Below, in pieces: positions 21,405 through 33,421 of a stretch of 64,000 nucleotides of DNA. Below the pieces are notes generated by a model, which was given only the letters and a program-made list of their open reading frames with translations, was not told the origin of the DNA and ran no database searches. Made by a program: the position numbers and the translations under genes. The DNA comes from Hymenoscyphus infarciens. Lineage: Eukaryota > Ascomycota > Leotiomycetes > Helotiales > Helotiaceae. The DNA is taken from assembly GCA_001414345.1 (NCBI GenBank), contig LLCB01000098.1, forward strand, positions 120,934-184,933. Reading direction: 5' to 3'. Numbering within the stretch: position 1 is the stretch's first letter; each line of letters opens with the position of its first letter.

Positions 21405-23767
21405 GAGCCTGTTGGCCTTTCTAGTCTCTTATCTAGAAGAGAAGCCTTGGGAATGCGTGTAATAGAGGGGTTTTAGGGGCGAGTCGGGTTGTGGTCGACG
21501 GAGAAGAAACTTGGTGTCGAAGAGGAAGAGAAGAAGAAAGGAAGAGACGGGGGGTTTTAAAGATTTTCGTGGGGGCGGTCATCTTGGTCGTTCCTTCCTT
21601 TCTTACAAGAGAGCCGCGCGCTTCCGGCAAGAATTGCTTCTATCGCCGGTGGTAGTGGTATCTGGCAAGAATGGAAGGAGCGAGCTAGCAGGAGCGTGGC
21701 GAACTTCGATGTTTTATAAGGATAGAAAGCTTCATCAAACCTGGCTTGATTGATTTGGGTCCGGTGCTTGCAAGGAACGAAGGAGACCTCTGCTACCATG
21801 CATAGGTGCGCCTGGTCTTGGCCGGGATCCTTTCCCTCTCTCCTTTTCCGAAGATCTATCTTCATTCTCAACCCCTCGATGCGTCTAGAAATATCCACGG
21901 AGGTACTCACTCTCCTTGACTTATTGCCCCAAATGACCTAGGCTTACCTCCAAAGGTTCAATAGAAAACACGAGAATACCACGTAATAAAAGCTAGTTGT
22001 TCATGGACCGCATGTCTTATTCATACTAAAAACCCTCAGATATCTCTATTCTATCCTAATTCAAACCCATCTTCTAACACGAAGTACAGGTTCAGGTTAA
22101 GAAGCATCAGAGTTCCTCGATAAGTAGGTCGTTCCCTCCCTCCCAATCCTCTCGACCGGATCCATTCCCCTCGAAGATACCTACAGGCTTCCTTCCTTCC
22201 CAAACACGATTTAGTTCGAGGCAGGTTTATCATAGATCGAGGCAAGTCCCGTCCGCACTTCTTTAGGTCTCTCCCGTCGTTCCATTCTTGCGGGTTTTCT
22301 CGGCGGATTGTTGACCTGTCGATCGTTCTTTCCTTGGACACGGCCGTAAGTCGTCTGGACCGCGACCCAGAATTCTCCGAGTTTGCCATTTCACTAAAAC
22401 GGGTTTCTACCTGACTAAATTCTTTAAAGAAAGCTAATATACATATACAACTTTCGGTAGGTAACGACAAGTCAATCAGACCCATTCTCAAGTACACAAA
22501 TGTTTATTCAGACCTATACACTAGAACTCACTAACACTCTTTTGAAGTTCGGAGTATTCGTCTACTCACCTCGACATGACTAAAGCCCAAGAAGAGTCCG
22601 CGAAGAAGGTTGTTGCTTCTCATTCTTCCCTCTTTCCAAAGTTTCCTTTCAAAGGGCTTCCACGTATTTCAAATACCGTTCGTTCATTGAGTAAGTAATA
22701 ATGCAAATTTTGCTTTAGTAAGACGACGTTCAAAAAGGACAATTTTCGCAGGATTTCGAGACACGTCGGTCTGAGTGACTAGGCATTCCTATGATAAAAC
22801 CAGTCAAATCCTAAATTCTTGAACACTTAGTCTAGAAGAACCGGGAGTTTAAATATTATTAAGAACTAGCTATGGATATCTTGAACAGGATAGTATAGAA
22901 ACCTATCTAGAGCGGGCTTTTACTAAATACACCGGTTTATTTGCAAATCGTTGCTCTTCTAGTTCAGTAGCATAAAACTTATACTAGCACGAGTTCTGAT
23001 TATACGAGTATTATATATAACGTTTTTGTTATTCTCTATTCTTTCTCAAATACCTAGTAGTAGAGTATAGAGACAAGTTAAACTCTTTAGCTCTTCTAAT
23101 CAAGTCCCCTTTTAAAACAATAATATTAGACCTGGAGAGTATAGTACGCGACTAAAATAACTTGACAGCGCTTTTGATTGCTATTAGAACCGAAATGCTT
23201 AGGTAGCCAAAGAAAGTGGAGTCCTCAAATAAAGGATTCTATAAGATACGAAGCAAAGGTCCCAATCACAATACCGCCTGGTAAGATTTACCAAGTGTGC
23301 TGAAATAAGCTAGTCCGATGTAGTAAGTTAGAAAGCATGAAGACATTTGAGGAAGTAGTTGTTTCCAAAATCCATTTCCAAATAATTTGTGAATAAGATA
23401 TACCAACTCCTTCAAGGACGCAAAAGAACAACAATGAGCTCCGGTCCGTATCTCTAAATACAAAAGCTCGCTCCAAACCTTCCTCCTTGCAACTTATTTT
23501 CAATGTCGATTTTAGCTAATACGATGTCGGCGACGACTCTCAAGGTCTCTTCTCTCCCAGTCCAGACCATGTCTGGAAATTACACCCTGACAATGGTGGG
23601 GATTGTGGCTAGCTAGGCCCCGAGCCGTGGTAGTAAGTAATTATTAATCCTCCCTTAATACTCATTGACTTCCAGAGGTCGAAGCCATCCCCGCGCGTAC
23701 TTAACTAATTCTTGCTCTCCCTATGCAGGTAGTTACGACGGCGGTACAATCTTGGATTCCTTCTAAG
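21405..23767. other. Balanced-composition segment without a convincing gene
   Basis: Composition and CA/TG content are near normal to about 22900 and more AT-rich afterwards. Short frames occur on both strands but none shows a known domain. The end (about 23730-23767) reads, in a plus-strand frame, T-T-A-V-Q-S-W-I-P and continues after the hAT-type element at 24337 with P-K-T-K-K-A-K-G, so the element sits in what was a lysine-rich coding or coding-like sequence. Confidence 0.4.
22051..22485 (-). CDS. Unidentified open reading frame
   Basis: A 144-codon frame from ATG at 22485 on the minus strand. It is rich in Arg and Ser with several Glu-Arg and Arg-Arg pairs (SRSRRLTAVSKERTIDRSTI) and no recognised domain, signal peptide or membrane span. 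Codon use is not obviously biased and no introns could be placed. It may be a chance frame or a fragment of an older gene. Confidence 0.2.
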   Translation of the reverse strand: MGLIDLSLPTESCICILAFFKEFSQVETRFSEMANSENSGSRSRRLTAVSKERTIDRSTIRRENPQEWNDGRDLKKCGRDLPRSMINLPRTKSCLGRKEACRYLRGEWIRSRGLGGRERPTYRGTLMLLNLNLYFVLEDGFELG

Positions 23768-24336
23768 CAGTGTTGCTAGTAGTATCTGGAATATTATACT
23801 ACTACGATATATCGTTGAAAATACTATTTACACTATATAATCCTAATAATATTTAATCGTATTACTATTAATATTATTAGTATTTTAATTAATATTATAA
23901 TAATACTATAGTATTACTAAGCCTATTAGATTTAAGCTTTTTACTCTAGATTTTAAACCTACTTAATTTTAGCCTTATACTTTAGAATTATATAACTTAA
24001 CGTATATAGTAAAAAGCATATATCTAAATAGCTAGATTTATAGATTAAAGTAAATAGAGTACTTTAAAAAAAGAATTATATTAATAGCTCTTAAAATAGC
24101 CTTAAAATCTTTATATATAGCTTATCTTAATAAAAGTAGAAATAGCTTTATTTTTAGGTTTTAGTACGCGAGTTATTAAATAGTCTACGATTAGTACCGT
24201 TAAAATATTAAATAAGTAGTATAGTATAGTAATAATATTAGGTTTAAAAATAAATATATACTATTAAAATATTCCGATAATATATTTATTTAAAATACTA
24301 TAGTATTTTACTATGATAATACTACTGGCAACACTG
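23768..24336. mobile_element. 569-bp hAT-type MITE with 8-bp target duplication
   Basis: The ends are CAGTGTTGCTAGTAGTAT on the left and, complemented, CAGTGTTGCCAGTAGTAT on the right. The flanks are CTTCTAAG (23760-23767) and CTCCTAAG (24337-24344), an 8-bp duplication with one C-to-T difference. CAGTG termini and 8-bp duplications are hallmarks of hAT elements. The interior is RIPed and non-coding. Confidence 0.88.
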
Positions 24337-24344
24337 CTCCTAAG

Positions 24345-24480
24345 ACTAAGAAGGCCAAAGGAAAGAAGAAGAAGAAGTCTCCTTCTCCTTCTCGGCCTAA
24401 CTTAGGTACTCCTTCCTCTCTAACGCTACGTCAACGAGCTGCGTGAGCACCGCGAGGCACAAAGGCTCTATTGAAGGCAG
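24345..24480 (+). pseudogene. Duplicated gene fragment, plus-strand copy
   Basis: One frame reads K-T-K-K-A-K-G-K-K-K-K-K-S-P-S-P-S-R-P, then LRQRAA, a TGA, APRGTKALLKAA and a stop. A matching DNA stretch lies inverted at 24990-25125 (shared CAACGAGC, GAGCACCGC, ACAAAGGCTC). The TGA is one step from CGA. The product is not recognised; the lysine run and Pro-Ser run suggest a linker or nuclear-type tail, but that is a guess. Confidence 0.4.
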
Positions 24481-24989
24481 CTTAAGCCGCTGTATAACAA
24501 AGTGAGCACGCCACCTCTCAACCATTGGGTGTACTATTAGTCTTCGTAGGAAACTGCCCCAAAACAATTCAAATCTGAACTTTCTTAAGTTGAATCTGTT
24601 CTCTTTGTCGAACCGTGTCTTGTTGTCAACTGTTCTTCTGCTGTCCATTTTTCTATACGTCCACAATATATGAAGATTTGAGTTATACTAGGGAAAAGAA
24701 AGAGGTATAGACAAGAAGGGAATATAGCTACCACTACTCAGCAGAAAACAATCAGCCTCAATATTCTCTAGATAGATATATTATTTCTCCACTCAAAAGA
24801 TTCACCAATGCGGCTCTCGAAATCTGAACATATCCAAAAACTAACGCTAGCATCAAAAACAACGACAGCTCTTCCTCCGAATGTAAAAGGTTCAGAGGAC
24901 AACACCCAGAACCAAAGGTGGGCAACGTTCTGGATTAAGACCGAGAGCCTCGGTAGTGATTGGGTCGTTCTTCAGCCATTGGAGATACT

Positions 24990-25125
24990 GCTCGTGCGGC
25001 TTCGTTGTTAAATTGTTGTCGGAACTTGGGATGGTTGAGGTGCAAATTGCTGTGCTGCTGCCTCCAATCGAGCCTTTGTGTCTAGCGGTGCTCGCGAGGC
25101 TCGTTGTAGTATTTCTTCGCCTTCT
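24990..25125 (-). pseudogene. Duplicated gene fragment, minus-strand copy split by a hAT element
   Basis: On the minus strand, starting beyond the element 25126-25815 at about 25870, a frame reads P-K-P-A-R-P-N-Q-E-E-E-G-E, then across the insertion E-I-L-Q-R-A-S-R-A-P-L-D-T-K-A-R-L-E and on to a TAA. QRASRAPLDTKARLEAAA aligns with QRAA-x-APRGTKALLKAA of the plus-strand copy. The reading closes over the 8-bp duplication, so the element interrupted a formerly continuous sequence. Confidence 0.4.
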
Positions 25126-25815
25126 TAGGTCTACACAACGAATAGATAAATAAAATATTAATTATTCATCATAAATATTAAATAAATATATAGTATTCAA
25201 GCGATTATTCAAGCAATAAGAGCTTAAATAAATATATTACGAAGAGTTTCTATTTATTAAGCTTAATATCTACTCTCTAGGTCTTAGTATAAAGGGTTCG
25301 TATAAGTTGAATTTTACTCTCTTTTTATATATATATTTAAATATAACTAAACTATAAATTCACTTACTTTTAATTATTATTAATAGATTACTATCGTCTC
25401 TACTCTTTATTACTTATATTATATAAAATAGAGTCTAGGTATTATATTAAAGAGTATTATATAATACTCTACTTTCTAAAACATTATATACGTGACTTTT
25501 AAACTAAGGTTTCGACGTCGAAAGAGTCGAAAGGCTCTACTCTTTTTACCTTATTTAATAATTTATCTACTTTTTTAGCCTAGAAACGCCCCGGCGTAGC
25601 GACTAAAGCGGATAATTTCAAGAGATTTTCATATATATTTAGATAAGTGGGAAACTATACTAAAAGAGTGGAGAATACAGAATATTCATAAATAAACGAC
25701 TGCTATTTACACTCTAAACGCTCCTTATTCTTAAATAATTCGAAGGGTATTTTATCCGTGGAAAATCGTGAATATTCTGAATATATTCCTAGCTTTTATT
25801 CGTTGTACAGACCTA
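25126..25815. mobile_element. 690-bp hAT-like non-autonomous element, TSD CGCCTTCT
   Basis: Termini TAGGTCTACACAACGAATA and its complement; flanks CGCCTTCT at 25118-25125 and 25816-25823, an exact 8-bp duplication. It is a compact, inverted relative of 15501-21404: its left part matches 21016-21404 reversed and its right part matches 15501-15713 reversed. It lacks both nested insertions of that element and therefore serves as the empty-site reference for them. Non-coding. Confidence 0.9.
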
Positions 25816-25823
25816 CGCCTTCT

Positions 25824-26194
25824 TCTTCTTGATTTGGTCTTGCTGGTTTAGGAAGAGGCGTGTAAGGTAGTACTACCATCGCGACTGCCTATATAATAGA
25901 AAACATGAATTAATTACGTACGAGGGGAGAGGCGGGGATGACTTCTCTAGAGAAGGCAAGAGCTAAGACAGACAGGCAGGGGGATTCGCTATGTTACGAC
26001 ATCGTCGTTAGTTCCCTAAAAAAGACTAAAATATATAGAGATATAAAGAAGAAGAAAAATAGTAGAGAAGAGGACGCTTATAAGCAACTCTATAGTAGAG
26101 ACAGAGTTTCAGGAGCTCGCTATAATATAAGCTAACTACTTACCTAAGTTTACTAATATTATCTTCTCGATAATAACTATACCTATACTAAGTT
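25824..26194. other. Mixed-composition segment, no gene seen
   Basis: The first ~50 bp continue the interrupted gene fragment. The remainder includes a 65-codon plus-strand open frame (25938-26135) starting ATG with lysine-rich sequence and no recognisable domain; it is probably a chance frame. Confidence 0.4.
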
Positions 26195-26290
26195 ACGAGT
26201 TAAGCTTAAATTTGCCTACTTTTTTTATATTCTAAGCTTTTTAAAAAAGTCCTTTATTTCCTCTCTTTTTAGGCACTCTTTTACCTATTT
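26195..26290. repeat. Left arm of an inverted repeat flanking the transposon block
   Basis: AGTTACGAGTTAAGCTTAAA and TTGCCTACTTTTTTTATA match, in inverted orientation, GAGTTGCGAGTTAAGCTTGA and TTGCCCACTTTTTTTATA near 34640-34730. The arms differ by C/T and G/A. Both may be the TIRs of an older small transposon, roughly 570 bp without inserts, into which the elements 26596-34605 inserted. Confidence 0.55.
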
Positions 26291-26595
26291 ATTAGTAATA
26301 ATATATATTAGTATACTCTAGAGAATAGAAAACAAGAGCTCTATATATTCTCTATTACTCTATAAACTTTATATAATAAAAACAGATAAGTTTTTATTAG
26401 TCTTAATTTTATAAGGTCTTAGCGTATCTTAACGATTAACTTTACTAGAGTAGTAAAAAAAAATTAAAAAAAGGGTTTTTTTTTAAGAATTATCTATTTT
26501 TTAGTTTACTTTTCTTATACTTACTTTAAATTAATAAGTAATTTAGAAGAGAGATAATTAGAAATAGCACTTCTTTCTAGCTAGGTAGAGCGTCT

Positions 26596-27263
26596 CGTAT
26601 ATACTAAAAGCCGGAATCGACTAAATCGCAAATCGCAAAAGAGACATAGCAAATCTTAAACTATATTACTCTATTCTCTTACTCTCTTGCTCTCTTACTC
26701 TCTTACTCTCTTACTCTCTTACTCTCTTACTCTCTTACTCTCTTATTCTATTCTTCTATATATTACGTATACTAAGAGAGTATAGAGGAGAGTGTAAGAG
26801 AAGAATGAGAGTAAGATAAGAGAGTAAGTAAATATTCCAAGAGAAGGTTTTTCCTAGCGTGGGTAAGAGGAGTTTAGAGTAAACATTCTCTCTACTCTTC
26901 TCTCTACTCTTCTCTCTTCTCTCTTCTCTCTTCTCTCTTCTCTCTTCCCTTCTTTCTCTTTCTCTCTTATTTATCTAAAAAAATACTAGAAATACTACGA
27001 TATAAGAGTTAGGTAATAGAGATTAATAGTGAGAAGGTAATATTACTACTATATACGTAATACTCGTTCTATCTCTCTATTCTTTAATTAGTTACTATAG
27101 TTAAGACTATCTAGTCTTAATATAGAGAGAGAGAGAGAGAGGAGAAGGAGAGAGAGAGAACTTAAAGTAAAAAATATTATATTTTATACTTATAAAAAGT
27201 AACACTTTACGATTTACGATTTACGATTTACGATTTAGTCGTTTCCGACTTTTAGTATATACG
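26596..27263. mobile_element. 668-bp TIR element with microsatellite core
   Basis: Ends CGTATATACTAAAAGCCGGA and, complemented, CGTATATACTAAAAGTCGGA, followed inward by GACTAAATCG and heptamer repeats, the same terminal plan as the large transposon copies. The interior is mostly simple repeat: ACTCTCTT units (26665-26755), TCTCTTC units (26893-26945) and a GA-rich tract (27122-27160). GTAGAGCGT lies just outside both ends. It is most simply a non-autonomous derivative of the large element family. Confidence 0.75.
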
Positions 27264-28789
27264 TAGAGCGTTCTAGATATATCAAAAAGTTAGAATCAAC
27301 TAAATCGCAAATCGCAAATCGTAAATCGCAAATCACAAATCACAAAAGTTATATAAATCAAGAGATAATTATAAAAGGCATTAAATATTAAATTAAAACA
27401 TATTATAGTAAGAGATATATATATATAATATAAAAAGACTATATAAATCAACTTTTATTATTATAATAAGTTCCTAAATTATATCTTAAAACTAAGCCTT
27501 TTTTAAGCTAATTACTCTAGATCACTTAATATCAAAGTAATTAGCTTACTTTAAAAGCTTAAATAATCTTAATTTAAGATTATTTAAGTACTTTTAGCTA
27601 CTTTTCTCAATTATATACTAATTTCCTAATTAGAGTTAGTACTATTTATTTTATAAGCTAAAAAGTATACTTATCTTATATACTAACTCTCTTATATTAC
27701 TCCTTTCTTTAAATACTATATACTACTTCTTATTATTCCTTCTTTTAAAAGTACTATTCTACTACTATATATACTCCTTCTCCTCTCTTAAATTCAAGTA
27801 CTAATAATAATAAGAGAAGAAAGAGGATAAGCTCTAGTAGCGGCTCTAAGTATCTATTAAAGTATAATATCCTTAGTAGTAAAACCTCTTAAGATAAATC
27901 AAATTAGTCGCTCCTTCTTTTAAATACTACTTTATATTATTCCTTTCTTTAAAAGTACTATCCTACTACTATATATACTCTCTCTCTCCTCTTAAATTTA
28001 AGTACTAATAATAATAAGAGAAGAAAGAGAATAAGCTCTAGTAGTAGCCCTAGACATCTATTAAAGTATAATATTCTTAGTAGTAGTATTATAGTATAAT
28101 AATCCTAGAATTTTAAGTATAGTAAGAAGTATAAAAAGAGTAGTTTTAAGTATATAATAAGAGCTTAAATATACTATGTTAATTTATTAATTTAGAGCTA
28201 TATAAAGTATTTATAGAAGAGTTATATCTAAAGAGAACTCTTATTTAAAAGATATATAATATTCTTAAAAGTAATTATAATATTAACGTTTCTAATACTA
28301 CTCTTAAGCTTTAAATTAATATAAGATAGAATCTTTGAAGAAACGCTAATAATATACCTCTACTAGCTTTATATATATAAGTAGTATATCTCTTCAAAGA
28401 TATAGAATTGTCTAATTTAAGTATAGTATATATATTAAATTAGAAGGGCTTCGTAATTAGATCTTAAAGGCTTTAAAAGATATAATAAGATATAGAACTT
28501 TAGTATAAGAAGTTTTATACCTAGAAGAAGCGTACTAAGCTAAAGGCTATACTTTAGTATAAGATCTACGAATATAGTTACTTTAATACTATAAAGAGCT
28601 TTAGTCTTAGGTTCTTTTATACGTACTTAAATACTTATAGTATTAATAGAGATAGAGACAAAAGGTAAAGTAAAGATAAGATTTAAAAAGCGCTTTAGAA
28701 AGTTAATAAGAAAGAGTATACTTAAAGGTTATAAGAGATTAAAAATATATAAGATAAGTATATTATACTAGGGCCTAATTTTATATAAA

Positions 28790-29700
28790 GTATTAATAAA
28801 TATTATAAATTAAGATTCATTAGTATTAAAATATATACTAGTATTAATACTTATACTTAATTTATCTCTTAAAACTATTATAGTATCTTAAATAATATAG
28901 TAGTATCTACTCTATAGTAATATAGTAATACTATAAGTAGCCTTAGAAAGATACTATACTATATATAATCAGATTAAGAATTAGAATCTCTAATAGTAGT
29001 AGACGCTTATTATATACTTTATTAATAATAAGCTATAGAAAGTAGTAGGAAGCTATACTAATTTTTAAACCTATATTAGTTTAGTACTTCTATAGCTAAC
29101 TAACGTATTAAGGCTTAGTAAGAATAGCTTATAAAAGAGTCTCTAAATAAGTAGAAGATATACTTCTAGAGTATCTATAAAAAGAGGTTGTTTTCTAAAA
29201 AGAGCCTCTCTAATATAATTACTATATTATATATATATATTCTAATTATTTAGAAAGAGGTTTAAACGTTTATATATATATAGAATTACTATTATATTTA
29301 TACTAATACTAATTAAGAATATAGAGTACTAGAAGTACTATAAACTAACTTTTACTATTCTAAGAGTAAAGAGTATCTAGTAAACAATTATAATATTAAA
29401 GTACTTATTAAGAAGCTTATTAAGCTTTAAGAATTATATAAGAATTAGAATATTAATATATATTTGTTTTAAGTAATCCTAAAGTAGTATAAAATAAAAT
29501 TATTAGTATATAGATATACGTTGCTAATTAATAAGATAATATATACTAAAGAGAAGGAAACTTATATTATAGTATACTTAGATTTAAGAGTAGAATTATT
29601 AGTATATATCTAAAAGAGTAATTTAATAGAATTAAGCCTTTTAGGTAAGCTAGAAGAAGTATATAAGTAAAAGCTATGCTCTAAGGTAGCTTAAGAATTA
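28790..29700 (+). pseudogene. Integrase-core (rve-like) DDE transposase relic
   Basis: The plus-strand frame is kept over about 300 codons once TAA/TAG are read as former Gln/Trp. At 29080-29130 it reads F-S-T-S-I-A-N-stop-R-I-K-A-stop-stop-E, fitting the (G/S)TSxANQRIEAWW motif of eukaryotic integrase-core transposases. It is followed by W/L-x-Y-F-x-S-I-Y, L-F-S-K-K-S-L, an I-I-W-K-E-V segment and an N-YY-I stretch, as in the C-terminal half of that family. The transposase would cut and join element ends, with DNA recognition at the heptamer arrays. The IS3EU-like group is my best guess; a profile search is needed to settle it. Dead by RIP. Confidence 0.55.
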
Positions 29701-29724
29701 AAGGAAGCTAGAGAGACTAATTAA

Positions 29725-30240
29725 TCGCTCGGTCCACCTCTTAGTTAATCCGCTTCGCGTATTAGATAAGAGAGAGTAATACGATAAAACCAGTAATACG
29801 ACTACTTTTGTTTATACTAAAATCGCCTTAACTAGCCTCTAATAACTCCTTACCTTTGCTACTAAAACTACTCTAATATGTTCCTACTATTAATATATAG
29901 CTTAAACTTATATTTAATCTTTAAAATATAATTATATCTTCTATATTCTAGGCTTTACTAAATTTTTCTAGAGATTTAGTAGTAGCTTTCTTAGAAGTTA
30001 GATTTAAGAACTAGATAGATACTAGATAGATAAATCTTACTTTATATTTCTATTTATTAAGTTTAAAATAAGAGACTCTAATTAAAATTAGAATATAATA
30101 AAGCGTTGTTGTTTTGTTATATATTTTTAAAAATAACGTATTTTAGTATAAACTAAAAGTAGTCGTATTACTAGTTTTATCGTATTACTCTCTCTCACCT
30201 AATACGCGAAGCGGATTAGATAAGAAGTAGAGCCGAACGA
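29725..30240. mobile_element. 516-bp MITE, TTAA (or TA) target duplication
   Basis: TTAA lies at both sides (29721-29724 and 30241-30244), and copy 1 has the uninterrupted site GACTAATTAAGATAAA (reverse strand near 2822-2837). TIRs of ~90 bp share TAATCCGCTTCGCGTATTAG, AGAGTAATACGATAAAAC and AGTAATACGACTACTTTT. Because TTAA is palindromic, the data fit a 4-bp TTAA duplication (piggyBac-like) or a 2-bp TA duplication (Tc1/mariner or pogo-like) with ends extended by one base. The TIRs keep CCGCTTCGCG and are less mutated than the host element. No coding frame. Confidence 0.9.
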
Positions 30241-31170
30241 TTAAGATAAATTTAATATATACTTTAGTAATAAAGGTAGAAGTAATTAAGTAATAAACAT
30301 AGTACTAGATTATCTATATAATAGTAACTTCTTAGATAAGGAATTAAAGAAGTTAAATAATAATAGTTTAGTAGAATTAGATAAGAATTTAAAAGAGTAT
30401 ATAACTAATAAGTATATCTTACTAGTTAAAGATAATTTAGAAGAAGATTTAGAGATAGATATTAGTAAATAAACTTATATTTAATTAATCTACTCTAAAA
30501 GCTACTAATTTATTTTTAGGATTAGGCCTCTTCTTTTATAGAGCTCTCTTACTAATAGATAGTATTAAACGTTGTTATTATAGTAGAGTACTTTAATAAC
30601 TCTAATCCTAGATTATCTACTAAAAGATACTCTCTTAAATCTATTTAAAAAATAAGGTCTTAAATCTATCTCCTCTTTCTATATTAGTAACCTTATACTT
30701 AATATATATTCCTAGCTATAGTAGTATATCTAAGATTATAGTATTATAATCTACTAATTAACTATAGACTCTATAATAGTCTATAATTATAATTACTTAC
30801 TAGCTAGAGTAAATAGAACGTTAATAGAGAGTAATATAATAAAGAAAGTATATATTACCTTTTATAAAAGGTATAGAGAGTTAGCTAACAACATCGCTTT
30901 TACTATCTATAATTAATAAGTAAATAGATATACTAAACTAGGAATAAACCTATACTAAATATAGACTAAGCTCTAAGCCTAAAATTTATATATTTTAAGT
31001 ATAAAAAAAGGCTTAACATAACTCTAGAAAGGAATAGACATATTTATTAACTTTTAATTAAATTTAGAAGTAATTTATATAAGGTTTTAGATATAGTTAT
31101 AAGTATATAATTCTTTAAGTACTTAGGAGAGGATTTTAGTAGAGTAAACCTACTAACTATAACTATTAAT

Positions 31171-31430
31171 ACTAAGCCTAATTTATAAATTACTTACTAT
31201 TATTAATAAAAGTTAATAATCTTAGACTCTTAAATCTTTAAAAAATTATAATATTATAAGTTCTACGTCTATTAAGTTCTAGTTAGCTTTATAGATATAA
31301 ATAATACTATTCTATATCTAAATTAAAAGTAAAAGAATTAATTTAAAATATTATATTTTTAAGCTATTTTAAGTATATAGATTACTAACTTTTATTAGTA
31401 GTAGTAAATAATTTATAAATTAGACTTAGT
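31171..31430. mobile_element. Small MITE-like TIR element nested in copy 2
   Basis: Counterpart of 1644-1902. Ends ACTAAGCCTAATTTATAAAT and complement, followed by TACTTACTATTATTAATAAA. It occupies the same site in both transposon copies, so it pre-dates their separation. Confidence 0.6.
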
Positions 31431-33063
31431 ATTAATCACTTACTTTTAAAACCTCCTTAGTCCTTTAGAGAGGTTTCTAAGCTAGCTTCTAAGTAGTTAC
31501 TTAAAGTAGAATATTCTTTAATCTAGTCTTACTTACACCTACTCTTATAAATGCTTATAGAATAGTAAATAAAGTCTTAGCTTTTATAGAGAATAATATA
31601 CTATATAGCTAATAATTATTTAATATACGCTAGAATAGTATATTAGAGCCTTATAAATAGTGTTAAAAGTAAGAAGTAAGGTATAGAAGGTTATATAGTT
31701 TAAGTAGAATAGTTCTTTAATTTTCTTACTTTTATTCTATTACTTTTACTTATACTTTTAAAAGTTCTATATCTACTATTCTATAATACTTAAAATATAC
31801 TAAGATATCTTAATATTAGTCTTTTAAATACTTAGAAGTCTAAGCTCTTTATTCTAAGAGTTTAAAGCTTAAAGTATACTCTTATTACTTCTTAGTAAAC
31901 TTAGTAAGTGCTTTAGAAAATCATATATCTACGCTTCTTTAGAGGCTAGGTAAACTACTTTCTAATAATAAGATTAAGAACTATCTATAAAAAGTAAAAG
32001 ACTATCTTATAAAAGCTATAATATAAAGCTCTAATAGCTAGAAGAAGAAATAATAGTTAATTATAGAGTCTAGAAAGAAGTAAGAGGCTATTATAAAACG
32101 TTTTACTACTAACTACTCTACTTTTATTATTAAGTAAAAGGAGGATAAATTAGCTATAGTTAAAGAGTAAGCTATCTAAGAAGAAAAGGCTAGAGCTAGA
32201 TAATCCTTCTTTATAAAAGCTTCTAGTAAGACTAAAATAATTAAAGTAAAAGCATATAAGAAGGGATTTATCCTTAATAAGAAAAAGGCTAAAAGTAAGT
32301 AGTACTCTTAAATTTAGTATATACTACTAATTAATATAGGCTCTCTAGCTCCTTCTTTAACCTATAGAGCGCTAAAGCCTATTCTTATTACTAAAATCTA
32401 TATTTAAGTAGTCTTATATATCTATATATATATAATAAGTACTAAAGACTTCTCTACTACTAAGAGTATCTCTATAATTATATACACTTCTATAGTATAA
32501 TATAGTAAGATAGTTAGAGTATAAATTAATAATAACTTTCTATTTTAAGTGCTTTACTTACTTACTAGTAACTCTAAGGATCTATTTAACTTTAAATTAG
32601 TATTCTAGAATATATAGGCTAAAAGGTTTATTATTAAGCTCTTAGAAGATATCTACTATATAATCCCTACTCTTAGTAGGTAGGATCTTATTAATATACT
32701 ACTTCTTACTAATAAGATAGAAGACGTCTTTCTAGCTATAAACGTCACTATTAAGAAGAAGAAAGCTAAGTAATTAAGTACTATAGATTATAAGGAGGTA
32801 GATAATATATAAGCTCTTATATAATACTTTAATTTACTAAAAGGTCTTATTAATAAAAAGTACTATAAAGTATATATAGTATTTAATAGCTATACTAATA
32901 ATAAGCCTTAATCTTTTAAAAAGAGGTAATCTATTACACTTTTATAAAATACCTAAGAACTACTAATTCTACTTTAACTCTTAGTACTTATTAAGATACT
33001 TAATAACAAGTCTATTATACTTAAAGATAATACTTAAGATAGAGAGAGAGATACTAGGCTTAT

Positions 33064-33421
33064 ACTATTATTAAGAGATAGTACTAGTACTAGAGTAAAC
33101 GTAATATTAGTAGATAATTTAGAATTAGATAATCTTCTAGAGATATCTACAATTATTATTATATACCTAGAAGACTGCTCTATAATTATTACCGCTTATT
33201 TAGAAGAGGAAGACAATAGAGATAATAATTCTAGAGATAGTTCTAGGAGTAATATAGGAAGTAAGGATATAGATATAGATATAAGAGAGGATGTTAATAG
33301 TAAAGGAGTATTAACTCTAGGCTTATACTCGTCGTTACCTCTTATAGGGGATAAGGAGAAGGAGAGCTTAATAGTATCTACTAAGTTAAATACGCTAAGA
33401 AGAGTAAATAAGGTAGTATAA
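33064..33421 (+). pseudogene. Open acidic frame in the distal part of copy 2
   Basis: About 118 codons without a stop in otherwise stop-riddled RIPed DNA, ending at TAA near 33419. No ATG is suitably placed, so this is an internal piece of a longer former gene. The translation is rich in Asp, Glu, Ser and Ile (EEEDNRDNNSRDSSRS; DIDIDIRED) and looks disordered. Absence of stops probably reflects a lack of Gln, Trp and Arg(CGA) codons. Product unknown; flanking frames at 32100-32900 on the same strand probably belong to it. Confidence 0.35.

Noticed and set aside
26665..26755. CRISPR-like regular repeat
   Set aside because: The repeats are contiguous ACTCTCTT units with no spacers, in a eukaryotic genome.
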